Below are positions 18,215-26,711 of a stretch of DNA of 64,000 nucleotides, piece after piece. A model generated the notes under the pieces. It was not told the origin of the DNA, made no database searches, and saw nothing but the letters and a program-made list of their open reading frames with translations. The DNA lies in the NCBI GenBank assembly GCA_963728975.1, contig CAVSMF010000001.1, forward strand, positions 248,001-312,000. Direction: 5' to 3'. Both the position numbers and the translations under genes were made by a program. Source of the stretch: DATFCK01 sp963728975 (GTDB taxonomy: Bacteria > Verrucomicrobiota > Verrucomicrobiia > Chthoniobacterales > UBA10450). Every line of letters starts with the position of its first letter. Within the stretch, counting starts at the first letter, position 1.

Positions 18215-18697
18215 ATGAACAAAACGGTGATCGAGGTGCAGGTGCGCGCTGTTTTGCCCACCAGCGGAGGCTGCGCTGTATTTTTGGGGAACAATGACAA
18301 GGTATTCATCATTTATGTCGACCAAACGGTGGGGAGCGCGATCACGATGTTCATGCGCGAGATCACCAAGGAACGTCCCTTGACTCATGATTTGATTGCC
18401 CACTTGATGACCGCGCTGGGGGCAAAGGTGGAGCGGGTCATCATCAATGATCTCAAGAATGCCACCTATTACGCCCGGATGATTATTCGGGCGGAGAACG
18501 AGTTACAGCAAAAGAAAATCGTCGAACTGGATGGCCGGCCGAGCGATTGCATCGCCATGGCGACGCAACAAAAGGCGCCGATCTATGTCAGCCAGGAAGT
18601 CTGGGATGAAGTGGACGATATGAGCGATGTGCTCCGGAAGATGGAAGAAGAAGGCCTCAAACCGGACCCGGAGACCGAATCTTCTGAGGAAGAGTAG
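18215..18697 (+). CDS. Bifunctional nuclease family protein (DUF151)
   Basis: 160 residues from MNKTVIEVQVR. Family features include the FLGNNDKVFIIYVDQTVG segment, the GAKVERVIINDLKNATYYARM strand-turn-strand, and LDGRPSDCIAMATQQKAPIYV, the strongly conserved core of BFN/DUF151 proteins. An acidic tail (ETESSEEE) ends it. Plant relatives have RNase and DNase activity; the bacterial role is unclear. It is preceded and followed by repeat clusters, so it is a single-gene unit. A start 12 codons earlier is possible but unlikely. Confidence 0.85.
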   Translation: MNKTVIEVQVRAVLPTSGGCAVFLGNNDKVFIIYVDQTVGSAITMFMREITKERPLTHDLIAHLMTALGAKVERVIINDLKNATYYARMIIRAENELQQKKIVELDGRPSDCIAMATQQKAPIYVSQEVWDEVDDMSDVLRKMEEEGLKPDPETESSEEE

Positions 18698-18717
18698 CGA
18701 AAACGTATTCGCGTTTT

Positions 18718-18855
18718 CAAACGCTCAACGCCCAACGCCAACGCCAACGCTCAACGCCCAACGCCCAACGTCCAACGCTTAACGTCCAACGCTCGACGTC
18801 CAACGCTCGACGTCCAACTTCTAACTTCTATCTGCCAACTTCTGCGTGCGGCGCA
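18718..18855. repeat. Degenerate CAACGCCCAACG tandem repeat
   Basis: A run of 6-12 base units (CAACGC, CAACGTC, CAACGCT) in more than ten copies spans 18723-18815, followed by CAACTTCTAACTTCTATCTGCC, words also seen at 17850. It fills the space between the convergent bifunctional nuclease and ptsI genes. Unit length varies and there are no spacers, so it is not CRISPR. Confidence 0.7.
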
Positions 18856-18860
18856 CGCAT

Positions 18861-20630
18861 TTACCCCAGCAGATCCCCGTAGCGTTCGTTGGCCAATACC
18901 AGGCAGCGGTTCAGAATTTCGGACGGGGTTTGCATCTTAAGTAATTCCTCGACCAGTTGCCGGCATTCGGGAATGGCCAGGCTCTGGACCGCGCGCTTGA
19001 CCCGCGGCACGACGGCGGCGCTGACGCTGAGTTCGTCCATTCCCAAGCCAAGCAGAAGAGGAATAAGAGCCACGTCGCCGGCCATCTCGCCGCAAACTCC
19101 GACCCAGATCTGGCTCTGATGAGCCGCGTCGGCAATCATCTTGAGCAACCGCAACACAGCCGGATGGGTCGGTTCATAAAGATGCGCAATCTTATCGTTC
19201 ACCCGATCCACCGCGATCGTGTACTGAATCAAATCGTTAGTCCCAATGCTGAAAAAATCGATTTCGCCGGCCAGGGTGTCGGCGGCGATGGCGGCGCTCG
19301 GAATTTCGATCATGGCTCCGACCTCGGTCTGCTCGCCCATCGGCGTTCCCGATTTGCCGAGTTCGGTTTTACAATCAGCCAGAACCGCCAGGGCCCGCCG
19401 CAGTTCGTCCACTCCGGAGATCATTGGAAACATGATCTTGACGTTGCCGACGGCACTGGCTCGAAGAATGGCGCGCAACTGAGTTTGAAAGATGTCGAGG
19501 TGCTCGAGGCAAAAACGAACCGCCCGGCAGCCCAGAAATGGATTGAGCTCATCGCCGCGCTCATCCGAACTGACGGCCAGCTTGTCGCCTCCGAGATCGA
19601 ACGTGCGAATAATCAGCGGATTCGGCGCGACTTTCTCCGCCACCCGGCGGTAGGTTGCGTACTGCTCTTCCTCGTCAGGCAGGGAGCTGCGGTTTAAGTA
19701 CAAAAATTCGGTCCGATAAAGGCCGATCCCCTCCGCCCCGTTTGCCTCGACCGAATCGACGTCGTCGGGCAACTCGATATTGGCGGAGAGCACAATATGA
19801 CGGCCGTCGCGGGTGGTTGACTTGGTCTCGCGCAGCTCTCGGAGTCGCTCGGTAAGATGGACCCGCTTGGACTCAATCCCGCGGTAATATTCCAGCGTTT
19901 CCGGGGTTGGATTGACGACCAACACGCCGTTGGTGCCATCGACCAGGACGTGTTGGCCGGTCTCGATCTTGGTCGTGATATCGTGCAACCCAACCACCGC
20001 TGGAATATTGAGCGAACGCGCCATGATCGCAGTATGCGAGGTGCGGCTGCCAAGATCGGTGGCAATGCCAAGGACGCGTTCCCGGTTCATCATGGCGGCA
20101 TCCGACGGGGTCAGGTTATGCGCGACCAGAATGTGGGGCTCGGTCAACGCCAAAAACGGCCGGGGGGCTTTGCCCTGGAGGTTTCGAATGACCCGTTTGG
20201 TTACATCTTGAATGTCCAGGGCGCGCTCGCGGAGGTAGGGATCGTCGATCTTGCTCAGGGTTTCGGCGTAGCCTCTGGCCACCTCCTGGAAGACCCATTC
20301 TACATTGCAAAGATCGGCTTCGAGCTTGCGCAACACCTCATCGATCAGGGTCCGGTCTTCCACCACCAGGAGGTGCGCATCGAAAATTCCGGCGTCCTTC
20401 GCCCCGATCGATTCGGCGATCCGCTGCTGCATTTCCAGGATCTGCATCCGGGTCTGAATCAGCGCAGCCTCGAACCGCCCGATCTCGTCCGGAATCTGGG
20501 AGGCGGCGATTCGATAATGGGCCACCTCTTCCGCCTCATCCTGGAGAAGATAGACCGTGCCGCTGGCCGTGCCGGGCGAAACACCGGCGCCGGTTAGCCT
20601 TATTTCCAGCCGCGCCCTATCGTCGCTCAT
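18861..20630 (-). CDS. ptsI: Phosphoenolpyruvate-protein phosphotransferase (Enzyme I)
   Basis: 589 residues, normal for Enzyme I. GSRTSHTAIMARSLNIPAVVG near residue 200 contains the phosphorylated histidine. The C-terminal PEP-binding barrel has RTEFLYLNR, FDLGGDK, MIEIPSAAI, FSIGTNDLIQYT and WVGVCGEMAGD with the catalytic cysteine. It takes phosphate from PEP and passes it to HPr. It lies 71 bases downstream of the HPr gene in the hprK-ptsH-ptsI order. No sugar-specific EII gene is in the window, so the relay may be regulatory rather than for sugar uptake. Confidence 0.95.
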   Translation of the reverse strand: MSDDRARLEIRLTGAGVSPGTASGTVYLLQDEAEEVAHYRIAASQIPDEIGRFEAALIQTRMQILEMQQRIAESIGAKDAGIFDAHLLVVEDRTLIDEVLRKLEADLCNVEWVFQEVARGYAETLSKIDDPYLRERALDIQDVTKRVIRNLQGKAPRPFLALTEPHILVAHNLTPSDAAMMNRERVLGIATDLGSRTSHTAIMARSLNIPAVVGLHDITTKIETGQHVLVDGTNGVLVVNPTPETLEYYRGIESKRVHLTERLRELRETKSTTRDGRHIVLSANIELPDDVDSVEANGAEGIGLYRTEFLYLNRSSLPDEEEQYATYRRVAEKVAPNPLIIRTFDLGGDKLAVSSDERGDELNPFLGCRAVRFCLEHLDIFQTQLRAILRASAVGNVKIMFPMISGVDELRRALAVLADCKTELGKSGTPMGEQTEVGAMIEIPSAAIAADTLAGEIDFFSIGTNDLIQYTIAVDRVNDKIAHLYEPTHPAVLRLLKMIADAAHQSQIWVGVCGEMAGDVALIPLLLGLGMDELSVSAAVVPRVKRAVQSLAIPECRQLVEELLKMQTPSEILNRCLVLANERYGDLLG

Positions 20631-20701
20631 CAGTTTGCGAGCTTAACGCGGATATCAAGTCATGAAAGCTCTCGTTTGCGAAGCCAATTCGCGCTTCAAA
20701 G

Positions 20702-21007
20702 CTAATCTTCGTTGAAGCGCGCCTTAATGAGTTCCTCAATCTCCTCCATTACCTTGTCCGCGTCGGGACCTTGGCACCGGATGCGCAGCTTCGATCCCTT
20801 CCCCGCAGCCAGCGTCATCAATCCCATGATGCTCTTGCCGTTCACTTCCTCCCCTTCTTTTGCCACCCAAACATCCGAACGATAACGGCTCGCAATCCGG
20901 ACAAACATCGCGGCGGGCCGGGCATGCAGGCCAAGCCGATTGATGATCGGGATATCCTTTTCGATTCTTTGCTCGCGCGCGCCCGCTTTCCGATTCAGCA
21001 AACCCAT
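20702..21007 (-). CDS. ptsH: Phosphocarrier protein HPr
   Basis: 101 residues. RLGLHARPAAMFV contains the histidine phosphorylated by Enzyme I. GKSIMGLMTLAA contains the regulatory serine (Ser46 equivalent) phosphorylated by HPr kinase. An N-terminal extension of ~15 residues precedes the usual HPr core, and the ATG is kept as annotated because no better start is seen. It begins 4 bases after the hprK stop, so the pair is surely co-transcribed. Confidence 0.95.
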   Translation of the reverse strand: MGLLNRKAGAREQRIEKDIPIINRLGLHARPAAMFVRIASRYRSDVWVAKEGEEVNGKSIMGLMTLAAGKGSKLRIRCQGPDADKVMEEIEELIKARFNED

Positions 21008-21011
21008 CAGC

Positions 21012-22007
21012 TCAGCTCTCTTTTTTCTCCATCATGTTGAGTAACTTGGTGTTGAATTCCATAGCACTATTTTGGCCTAACCCCTTCAGTTTTTGATCCA
21101 TGGCCGCAACTTCAATCAGCCGGGCAATATCGCGCCCCGGCCGCACCGGAATCGTCACGTGCGGCACCGGGAGCTTCAGGATTTCATAGAATTCCTGGTC
21201 GAGCCCGATCCGGTCTACTTCCTCCAGATCGTCCCAATCTTTCATGGTTACCACCAGGTCGAGCCGTTTTTCAATCCGGATGCTGCCGATGCCAAAAATG
21301 TTGGCCACATTGATGATCCCGATGCCGCGGACTTCCATGTGATTGCGGGTAAGGGTAGGCGCGGTGGCCATCAGCTCGCGGCTCTCCAGCAAGGTAATCC
21401 GGGTGACATCATCCGATACCAGACTGTGGCCCCGTTCGATCAACCCCAGCACGCATTCACTTTTTCCGATACCGCTCGCGCCCCGAATCAAAACCCCAAC
21501 TCCGAGAATGTCCACCATGCTTCCGAATTCGCTGACCGTGGGCGAAAAATCCATTTCCAGAGCGATGGTGGCGGCGTTGATAAATTTCATCGTGACCATG
21601 GGCGTGCGGAAAACGGCGATCTCTTTGCCCGCAGCCACCTGCAACAGCTCGTCGTGGAGATGCATTCCCCGCGAAACGACCAGACAGGGGATTTTTTGTT
21701 CACACAGATCCTGGAACCGTTTCACCCGGACCTTCGACGGCAAACTCTTGAGATAGGTATTCTCAGCCGCGCCCAGCACCTGAATCCGCTTGTCGGCGAA
21801 ATAGCTGAAGAAACCGGAAAGTGCCAGGCCGGGACGGTTGATGGTCGGTTCGCGGATCTTCCGGTGAAAACCGACCCCGGCGCCTTCCAGCTTCATCTGA
21901 AGCTTTTCCGCATGCGAATTATAGAAGCTTTCCACCGTGACAACGGGGACGTTTTTTCGTTGAACGCTGGCAGACGTAATGGTCTGGGTTGGCCGGTAGG
22001 CTGGCAT
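21012..22007 (-). CDS. hprK: HPr kinase/phosphorylase
   Basis: 331 residues from MPAYRPTQ. The N-terminal domain is a HprK_N type. The C-terminal kinase has the Walker A loop GASGIGKSECVL, the DDVTRI segment, the HprK signature MEVRGIGIINV and a later IPVRPGRDIARLIEVAA. It phosphorylates and dephosphorylates Ser46 of HPr according to metabolic state. An in-frame TTG 13 codons upstream is less likely. The gene links the LPS export operon upstream to ptsH and ptsI downstream. Confidence 0.95.
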   Translation of the reverse strand: MPAYRPTQTITSASVQRKNVPVVTVESFYNSHAEKLQMKLEGAGVGFHRKIREPTINRPGLALSGFFSYFADKRIQVLGAAENTYLKSLPSKVRVKRFQDLCEQKIPCLVVSRGMHLHDELLQVAAGKEIAVFRTPMVTMKFINAATIALEMDFSPTVSEFGSMVDILGVGVLIRGASGIGKSECVLGLIERGHSLVSDDVTRITLLESRELMATAPTLTRNHMEVRGIGIINVANIFGIGSIRIEKRLDLVVTMKDWDDLEEVDRIGLDQEFYEILKLPVPHVTIPVRPGRDIARLIEVAAMDQKLKGLGQNSAMEFNTKLLNMMEKKES

Positions 22008-22175
22008 TGCGCCTAATTTGTAACGCGGATACCGGCATATTTCCAACCCGCATCAATGTTTCTCTGGAGCGTTCCCCTGCCGCTGGGCTCGGCTGTCCGG
22101 CCGGAAAAATAAGAAATCTCCCGCCGCGGCGGTGGCGCCGGCTCCCGGCGATCAGCGGGACCGGCTCTTCTCTGG

Positions 22176-22961
22176 CTACATCTTGAAGCGCTCGCCCAGG
22201 TAGAGCTGGCGGCTGATTGGATCGCTGATCAGGAAATCCTTTGTGCCTTCGCTCTCCACTCGCCCTTCATAAATCAAATAGGCTCGATCCACGATGGAAA
22301 GCGTTTCCCGAACGTTGTGATCGGTGATCAGAATGGCCAGGCCCGATTTGCGCAGGTTGATGACAATCTGCTGCACATCGTAAACCGCGATCGGATCAAC
22401 CCCGCTAAATGGTTCGTCGAGCATCAGCAATTTCGGCCTGGTCACCAACGAACGGGCAATGGTTAACCGCCGTTTCTCTCCGCCGCTCAAGGTCAGGGCC
22501 TGATTTTTTGCGATGCGCTCAATCCCGAATTGATGCAGCAATTGATCGCAACGGTTCCGCCTTTCCGCCCTGCTCAGGGGCAGCGTTTCCAGAATGGCCA
22601 GAATATTCTGTTCGACCGTCAGTTTGCGAAAAATCGATTCTTCCTGCGGCAAATACCCCATTCCCAGGCGCGCCCGTTTGTACATCGGATAACCGGTCAC
22701 GTCGGTCCCGGAAAAGACAACGCGGCCGCCGTTGGGCCGCACCAGGCCAACGATCATATAAAACGTCGTTGTCTTGCCCGCTCCGTTAGGCCCGAGCAGA
22801 CCCACGATCTCACCCGCCTTTACATTCAGATTGATGCCATCGACAACCGCGCGGCCGCCGTAGATCTTCACCAGCTGGTCAGTGGTCAATACCTTGTCCA
22901 CCGGTTCGGCGGGGGAACCGGCAATATGAGGGCTTTTGGCGGGCGCCGTTTCGCTGATCAT
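22176..22961 (-). CDS. lptB: LPS export ABC transporter ATP-binding protein
   Basis: 261 residues. Walker A GPNGAGKTT, Q-loop near PQEESIFRKLT, signature LSGGEKRRLTIARSL, and Walker B LLMLDEPFSGVDP are all present. Lengthy similarity with LptB rather than amino-acid transporters is supported by MGYLPQEESIFRKL and by the neighbours. It drives LPS extraction from the inner membrane with LptFG (not in the window). About 20 extra residues precede the usual start. ATG overlaps the preceding gene by 4 bases. Confidence 0.93.
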   Translation of the reverse strand: MISETAPAKSPHIAGSPAEPVDKVLTTDQLVKIYGGRAVVDGINLNVKAGEIVGLLGPNGAGKTTTFYMIVGLVRPNGGRVVFSGTDVTGYPMYKRARLGMGYLPQEESIFRKLTVEQNILAILETLPLSRAERRNRCDQLLHQFGIERIAKNQALTLSGGEKRRLTIARSLVTRPKLLMLDEPFSGVDPIAVYDVQQIVINLRKSGLAILITDHNVRETLSIVDRAYLIYEGRVESEGTKDFLISDPISRQLYLGERFKM

Positions 22962-23605
22962 GGACTCGGTGAAGGCTGCGGGCTGATCCCGGGCTTTGCC
23001 ATTTCGCTCTTCTCCTCTTTCGGCACCTGTCGAATTTCGGTTCGGCTCGGCCCATGGGTGGTTAGCTGCCCATTTTGATTAATAATCATGACCGTTTCCG
23101 GACTTGTCCCGATGTGCGTGTTCACCCCCTGCTGCACCCGAGGCATTCCCTTCAGTTCAACGTCACCGGTCGCCGCCACATAGGTGGCCGAGTCAGCCCT
23201 TCCAACCGCCCGGGTCGGCGGTCCCCCATTGGGATCGGGACGGTCGCGCACCACCGCTACGTTTCCTTCGGCGATCGCTTTCTCCAGCCCCTGACCGCCG
23301 CTCTTGCTGATAAAAACAGTCAATTTATCCGATTGAAGATTAAATCGCGGATCGCTTACTCGCACCCGCCCGGTAAACTTCCCCACACTCTTGGCCGAAT
23401 CAAAAAATGCCTCATCCGCATAGATCTCGGTCGTGACCGGCCCGGTCGTGGCCGTCGCCCCCAGCCCAACCAGTTTGTTGGCTGCCGTTTTTTCCGGTTT
23501 TTTCGCCTCCGGTTTTTCGCCGGCGGTTGGGACTGCGGCATCCTGAGCGGACATCGCCGCGGCACCAAGTCCATAAGCAAGCAGCAATGCCAGAAGTTTC
23601 CTCAT
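22958..23605 (-). CDS. lptA: OstA/LptA-like periplasmic LPS transport protein
   Basis: 215 residues with a signal peptide (MRKLLALLLAYGLGAAAMSA). The OstA-like domain follows (~55-165) with TTEIYADEAFFDSAKSVGKFTGRVRVSDPRF, NLQSDKLTVFIS and a DVELKGMPRVQQG strand typical of the LptA jellyroll. The tail is proline-rich. It forms part of the periplasmic bridge for LPS. It is placed between lptC and lptB with 4-base overlaps on both sides, which strongly supports the assignment despite low motif content. Confidence 0.85.
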   Translation of the reverse strand: MRKLLALLLAYGLGAAAMSAQDAAVPTAGEKPEAKKPEKTAANKLVGLGATATTGPVTTEIYADEAFFDSAKSVGKFTGRVRVSDPRFNLQSDKLTVFISKSGGQGLEKAIAEGNVAVVRDRPDPNGGPPTRAVGRADSATYVAATGDVELKGMPRVQQGVNTHIGTSPETVMIINQNGQLTTHGPSRTEIRQVPKEEKSEMAKPGISPQPSPSP

Positions 23606-24177
23606 TCGTTTGGCTTTTCGATCAGATGCGACTTGTCGCTGATCACCATTTTTACGTTGCCGATTATCCGTCCGGTGTGAGTGTTTGTGTCGAACACCGC
23701 GGAATCTCCCACAATATTGAAATCTGTCCTGCGGATGGTCGTGCGTTCCGGCGAACTCAGGATGCGCGTCTTCAAATCCAGCACCGATGTTTGCATGTCG
23801 ATCTGGAGATCGACCGCGTTTTGGTCGGTAAACGTAGTGATCTTCAAATCGTCAAAACCAATATGGTCCTGATCGATTCGCCGGGCCACCCCCGCCACAA
23901 ACTTGCCCCGAAGATGCCCTTGCAGATCGAAATCAGGCAGCACCAGGCCCTTCGCTTCATGCCCCACTGGCAGCGGAATGTTGGCAAGATTCTGCTCGCC
24001 AGGCGATGCGCTGATCTGACCCGCCTTTTGCTTTTTCTTGCCTCGTCCACCCTTGCCCCGCTTGCCCGTTTCCGCCGCGCTTGACGGACTCAACCCCGAC
24101 AGCGCCAAGAAAAACAGGGCTAGGAATGTAACAGCCGTGCTCCATCCGGAGGCGCGCCGGCTAGGAAACGGCCGCAT
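23602..24177 (-). CDS. lptC: LptC-like LPS export protein
   Basis: 191 residues. An N-terminal hydrophobic segment (TAVTFLALFFLALSGL) serves as signal or anchor and is followed by a Lys/Gly-rich stretch (GKRGKGGRGKKKQK). A beta-rich domain ends with SAVFDTNTHTGRIIGNVKMVI, the LptA/LptC-like fold. Context between kdsA and lptA supports LptC. The basic linker is unusual. The start overlaps the kdsA 3' end by 17 bases. Confidence 0.7.
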   Translation of the reverse strand: MRPFPSRRASGWSTAVTFLALFFLALSGLSPSSAAETGKRGKGGRGKKKQKAGQISASPGEQNLANIPLPVGHEAKGLVLPDFDLQGHLRGKFVAGVARRIDQDHIGFDDLKITTFTDQNAVDLQIDMQTSVLDLKTRILSSPERTTIRRTDFNIVGDSAVFDTNTHTGRIIGNVKMVISDKSHLIEKPNE

Positions 24178-24982
24178 GCACTGCTTTTAACATGCGCAGA
24201 TGCTTCGGCAAATTCTTTAGCGGCACCTGGTTCGGTCCGTCGGACAAAGCGCGCGCTGGATTCTCGTGCACCTCGATAAAGATTCCATCACAGCCCGCCG
24301 CCATAGCGGCCCGAGCGAGGACCGGCGCCAGCTCGGCGTCGCCGGAAGTCGCGTCCCCCGCTCCACCGGGTCGCTGGACTGAATGCGTCGCATCGAAAAT
24401 CACGCGGTAGCCGGCTTGCCGGATCCAATAGAGCGAGCGCATGTCGGCCACCAGATTGTTGTAGCCAAAGGTGGTGCCGCGTTCGGTAAAACAGAACTTC
24501 CGGTTGCCAAAGGCAACCAGCTTGTCCGCGATATTCTTTACATCCCAGGGCGCCAAAAACTGCCCCTTTTTAACGTTAATCGCCCTGCCGGTTTGGGCGG
24601 CGGCCCGGAGCAAGTCGGTTTGGCGGCAAAGAAATGCCGGGATTTGCAGCAGATCGATTTCTCGAGAAACGATTTCAGCTTCCGCCGGGGAATGCACGTC
24701 GGTAGTGACCGGGACTCCCAATTCGCGCCCGATTGCCGAAAGAATTTCCGAACCTTCCCGGGCCCCGATTCCGCGAAAGGAGCGGACCGAGGTTCGGTTC
24801 GCCTTATCGTAGGAGGCCTTAAAGATGAAATCGGCATTTTCCTCTTTGCAGATGCGCGCGATCTGGCGGGCCATGCGCCAGACAAACTTTTCAGACTCGA
24901 TCACGCACGGACCGAGAATAAAGACGGGGCGCTTGCCGCCGATGGTGACGTTGCCAACGCGCAATGGCTTCGCTTGGGACAT
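24161..24982 (-). CDS. kdsA: 3-deoxy-8-phosphooctulonate synthase (Kdo-8-P synthase)
   Basis: 273 residues, normal length. FILGPCVIESEK at the N-terminus, FKASYDKANRTS for PEP binding, TDVHSPAEAE, KKGQFLAPWDVKN and FDATHSVQRPGG all match KdsA. It condenses PEP with arabinose-5-phosphate to make the Kdo precursor of LPS. CysX metal residue in GPCVIES suggests the metal-dependent type is possible. It is the first gene of the kdsA-lptC-lptA-lptB cluster, with repeats upstream. Confidence 0.95.
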   Translation of the reverse strand: MSQAKPLRVGNVTIGGKRPVFILGPCVIESEKFVWRMARQIARICKEENADFIFKASYDKANRTSVRSFRGIGAREGSEILSAIGRELGVPVTTDVHSPAEAEIVSREIDLLQIPAFLCRQTDLLRAAAQTGRAINVKKGQFLAPWDVKNIADKLVAFGNRKFCFTERGTTFGYNNLVADMRSLYWIRQAGYRVIFDATHSVQRPGGAGDATSGDAELAPVLARAAMAAGCDGIFIEVHENPARALSDGPNQVPLKNLPKHLRMLKAVHAAVS

Positions 24983-24984
24983 GA

Positions 24985-25165
24985 TTGCTAAGGAAAGCAG
25001 GACCCCGGGAATTTGAAAGATTTCTAATTATTTTCCTGTATTGCCTCCATCTCGCAAAAGACAACAGCCCCTCGCCGATGGCGATTGAGGGCAATCGCCC
25101 CTACCTTACGCCCTCGGCACCCGGGAATTTTAACATCTCATTCCTGCTTTCTTGCGTTCCTTAGA
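24985..25165. repeat. Repeat element with tagged REP between ywaF-like gene and kdsA
   Basis: CTAAGGAAAGCAGGA at 24989 and CCTGCTTTCTTGCGTTCCTTAG at 25142-25163 are inverted copies of the family seen at 17.7 and 29.5 kb. Between them, 25080-25104 is a REP that reads on the minus strand GTAG then GGGCGATTGCCCTCAATCGCC. The right-hand copy overlaps the 3' end of the YwaF-like gene, supplying its last residues. Confidence 0.6.
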
Positions 25166-25869
25166 GATCTCCCCCTGGCCAAATCGTAAACCGCGAACGG
25201 AGCGTACAAGACGCAGAAAAAAAGCAAGGCCAACCCGTGCATCTCGAGCAGGTAGAGCGGCCGGGAATCGGAAAGAAGGCTCAAAACTGAAAACGCTTCC
25301 GGTTTGTGGAGCAAAAATCCGTAGTTATAACCGGTCAGCCGATCGGCCACCAACGTGACCGCGAAATAAAGTTCCGACCACAGGAAAACCCGGACAATCG
25401 ACATCGGATAAGGCCGGTGTCGATGGATTAACATAAGAAAAATGACGCCGATAATGATGCCGGAATGGGAAACGAAGAAGCTGATAAAGCGCAAATCGGG
25501 AAAACCGTAGGCCAGATTCGGGGTCAGAATCGCCTGTAAGGTTCCGCCAAGACCCCAGAAATAGGCGACTTCAAACCAGCGCTGGCGCTCGGTCCACATC
25601 GCGAGGATCACCACGACCATTCCCCAATCGCAGAGTTGGAGAGGCAGCATTTGCTGCCATTGGGTAATCCCGTGACGGCGAATAAAGATCAGGTAGGCAA
25701 CGTAATTCAGGAGCAGCAGAACCGAGAGGAGGAGGTCGATTGCGCGCTCGGCCCGCTGAAATTTGGTCCAGCGAACAAGAGCTGCCAGAGCAAACGGCAG
25801 GGTAATGGTCAAAAAAAGGACGGTGAAATGAGCCGGGCCGTAGGCATGAAATTCAGGAACATCGTTCAT
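25138..25869 (-). CDS. YwaF-like (TIGR02206 family) integral membrane protein
   Basis: 243 residues with seven hydrophobic segments. LPLQLCDWGMVVVILAM, WGLGGTLQAILTPNL, RFISFFVSHSGIIIGVIFLM and LTGYNYGFLLHKP are characteristic of the TIGR02206/YwaF membrane family of unknown function. Its last codons (RSLRNARKQE) are encoded by a repeat copy, so the native C-terminus was probably altered by repeat insertion. No partner gene is adjacent. Confidence 0.8.
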   Translation of the reverse strand: MNDVPEFHAYGPAHFTVLFLTITLPFALAALVRWTKFQRAERAIDLLLSVLLLLNYVAYLIFIRRHGITQWQQMLPLQLCDWGMVVVILAMWTERQRWFEVAYFWGLGGTLQAILTPNLAYGFPDLRFISFFVSHSGIIIGVIFLMLIHRHRPYPMSIVRVFLWSELYFAVTLVADRLTGYNYGFLLHKPEAFSVLSLLSDSRPLYLLEMHGLALLFFCVLYAPFAVYDLARGRSLRNARKQE

Positions 25870-25874
25870 CCGTA

Positions 25875-25935
25875 ATCAAAGCTCCAAATTCGAAGCACCA
25901 CCAATACCCGGAGAAGCGGCAAGCTCCAATGCCAG
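25875..25935. repeat. AAGCTCCAAA-type repeat upstream of the YwaF-like gene
   Basis: CAAAGCTCCAAATTCGAAGCACCACC and a later CAAGCTCCAATGCC belong to the dispersed family with copies at 27065, 28110, 35600, 38697, 46205 and 52210. Confidence 0.5.
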
Positions 25936-26032
25936 TTCACTGGGGATTGGCCGAGGAGAAGAGGAACCGGCTGAGTGGCGAAAAGGCGCGGGGGGGGTCG
26001 GGGCCGGCAGAAAGAGCCCGCAAAAAAGTCGC

Positions 26033-26061
26033 TTGACATAATATAGAGTTCTCTATTATAC
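26033..26061 (+). promoter_or_regulatory. Promoter with embedded palindrome for the membrane protein/regulator pair
   Basis: TTGACA at 26033-26038 is a consensus -35 box. TATTATAC at 26054-26061 gives a -10 box (TATTAT with 15-base or TTATAC with 17-base spacing). The spacer contains ATAGAG-TT-CTCTAT, a 6-bp inverted repeat that could be the operator of the winged-helix protein encoded just downstream. The leader to ATG is short and has no Shine-Dalgarno. Confidence 0.6.
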
Positions 26062-26083
26062 AGAGCTAAATCAAATATATCCC

Positions 26084-26674
26084 ATGGAAACACCACTCTC
26101 TTCCTCTGAACAATTGCGCCAGGATCTCCGCTACCTGCGCGGCACCCTCGAGCGTCAACAATATCTCCATCGCCGCCTCCTCCCCCTCCCCGGCGCAATC
26201 GTTCTCGGCCTTTACATCCTCTTGCTTTGCGCCCGCCGCGACCTCGCCCCCGCCTGGCAGAGTCCCCTCATCGACTTCGCCGGCTACGCCGTGCTGGTGG
26301 CCCTCAGCATTTATCCCTGGGTGGAGGCGCGCCTGCGGGGCGAGGTCATTCGCTGTGCCCCGGGCGATGCCGTGCGCATCCTGCTTCCCTGGGTTGGCTT
26401 GGGATTTGCCATCGTTCTCCTTTTTCAAATTACCGATCGCCTCGCCGTTCCGCCGGCGGCGATCTCATCGTTGCTGATTTTGCTCATCAGCCTCACTGCA
26501 TTCGTGGCCGGCCTGGGCGGGTTTCCGACCCTGCTCGGCGTCGGTCTCGCCTTGGGCGCAGGTCTCGCCACCCGGCTCCTTTGGCCGCAATCCGGTTGGC
26601 TCCTGTTTGGCGCCCTATTCTGCGTCGGTCTAATTGGTGGTGCCTTGGTCGAACGTCGTGCCGAAACCAAATAA
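26084..26674 (+). CDS. Small integral membrane protein, unknown function
   Basis: 196 residues. A soluble N-terminus (QLRQDLRYLRGTLERQQYLHRR) is followed by five to six hydrophobic segments (starting LPGAIVLGLYILLL) and an exposed Arg-rich end. No recognised family. The start is ATG at 26084 and lacks a Shine-Dalgarno; the mRNA leader would be about 16 bases. It is paired with a winged-helix regulator gene 38 bases downstream, an arrangement suggesting a membrane-linked stress or efflux function under its control (inference). Confidence 0.65.
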   Translation: METPLSSSEQLRQDLRYLRGTLERQQYLHRRLLPLPGAIVLGLYILLLCARRDLAPAWQSPLIDFAGYAVLVALSIYPWVEARLRGEVIRCAPGDAVRILLPWVGLGFAIVLLFQITDRLAVPPAAISSLLILLISLTAFVAGLGGFPTLLGVGLALGAGLATRLLWPQSGWLLFGALFCVGLIGGALVERRAETK

Positions 26675-26711
26675 TACCGCCGCCGATCAGGTTCGGGCGG
26701 GCACCCGCGCA

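Noticed and set aside
18718..18820. Possible CRISPR array in the CAACGCCCAACG repeats
   Set aside because: Units are 6-12 bases, uneven, and without spacers of constant length; no cas genes nearby.
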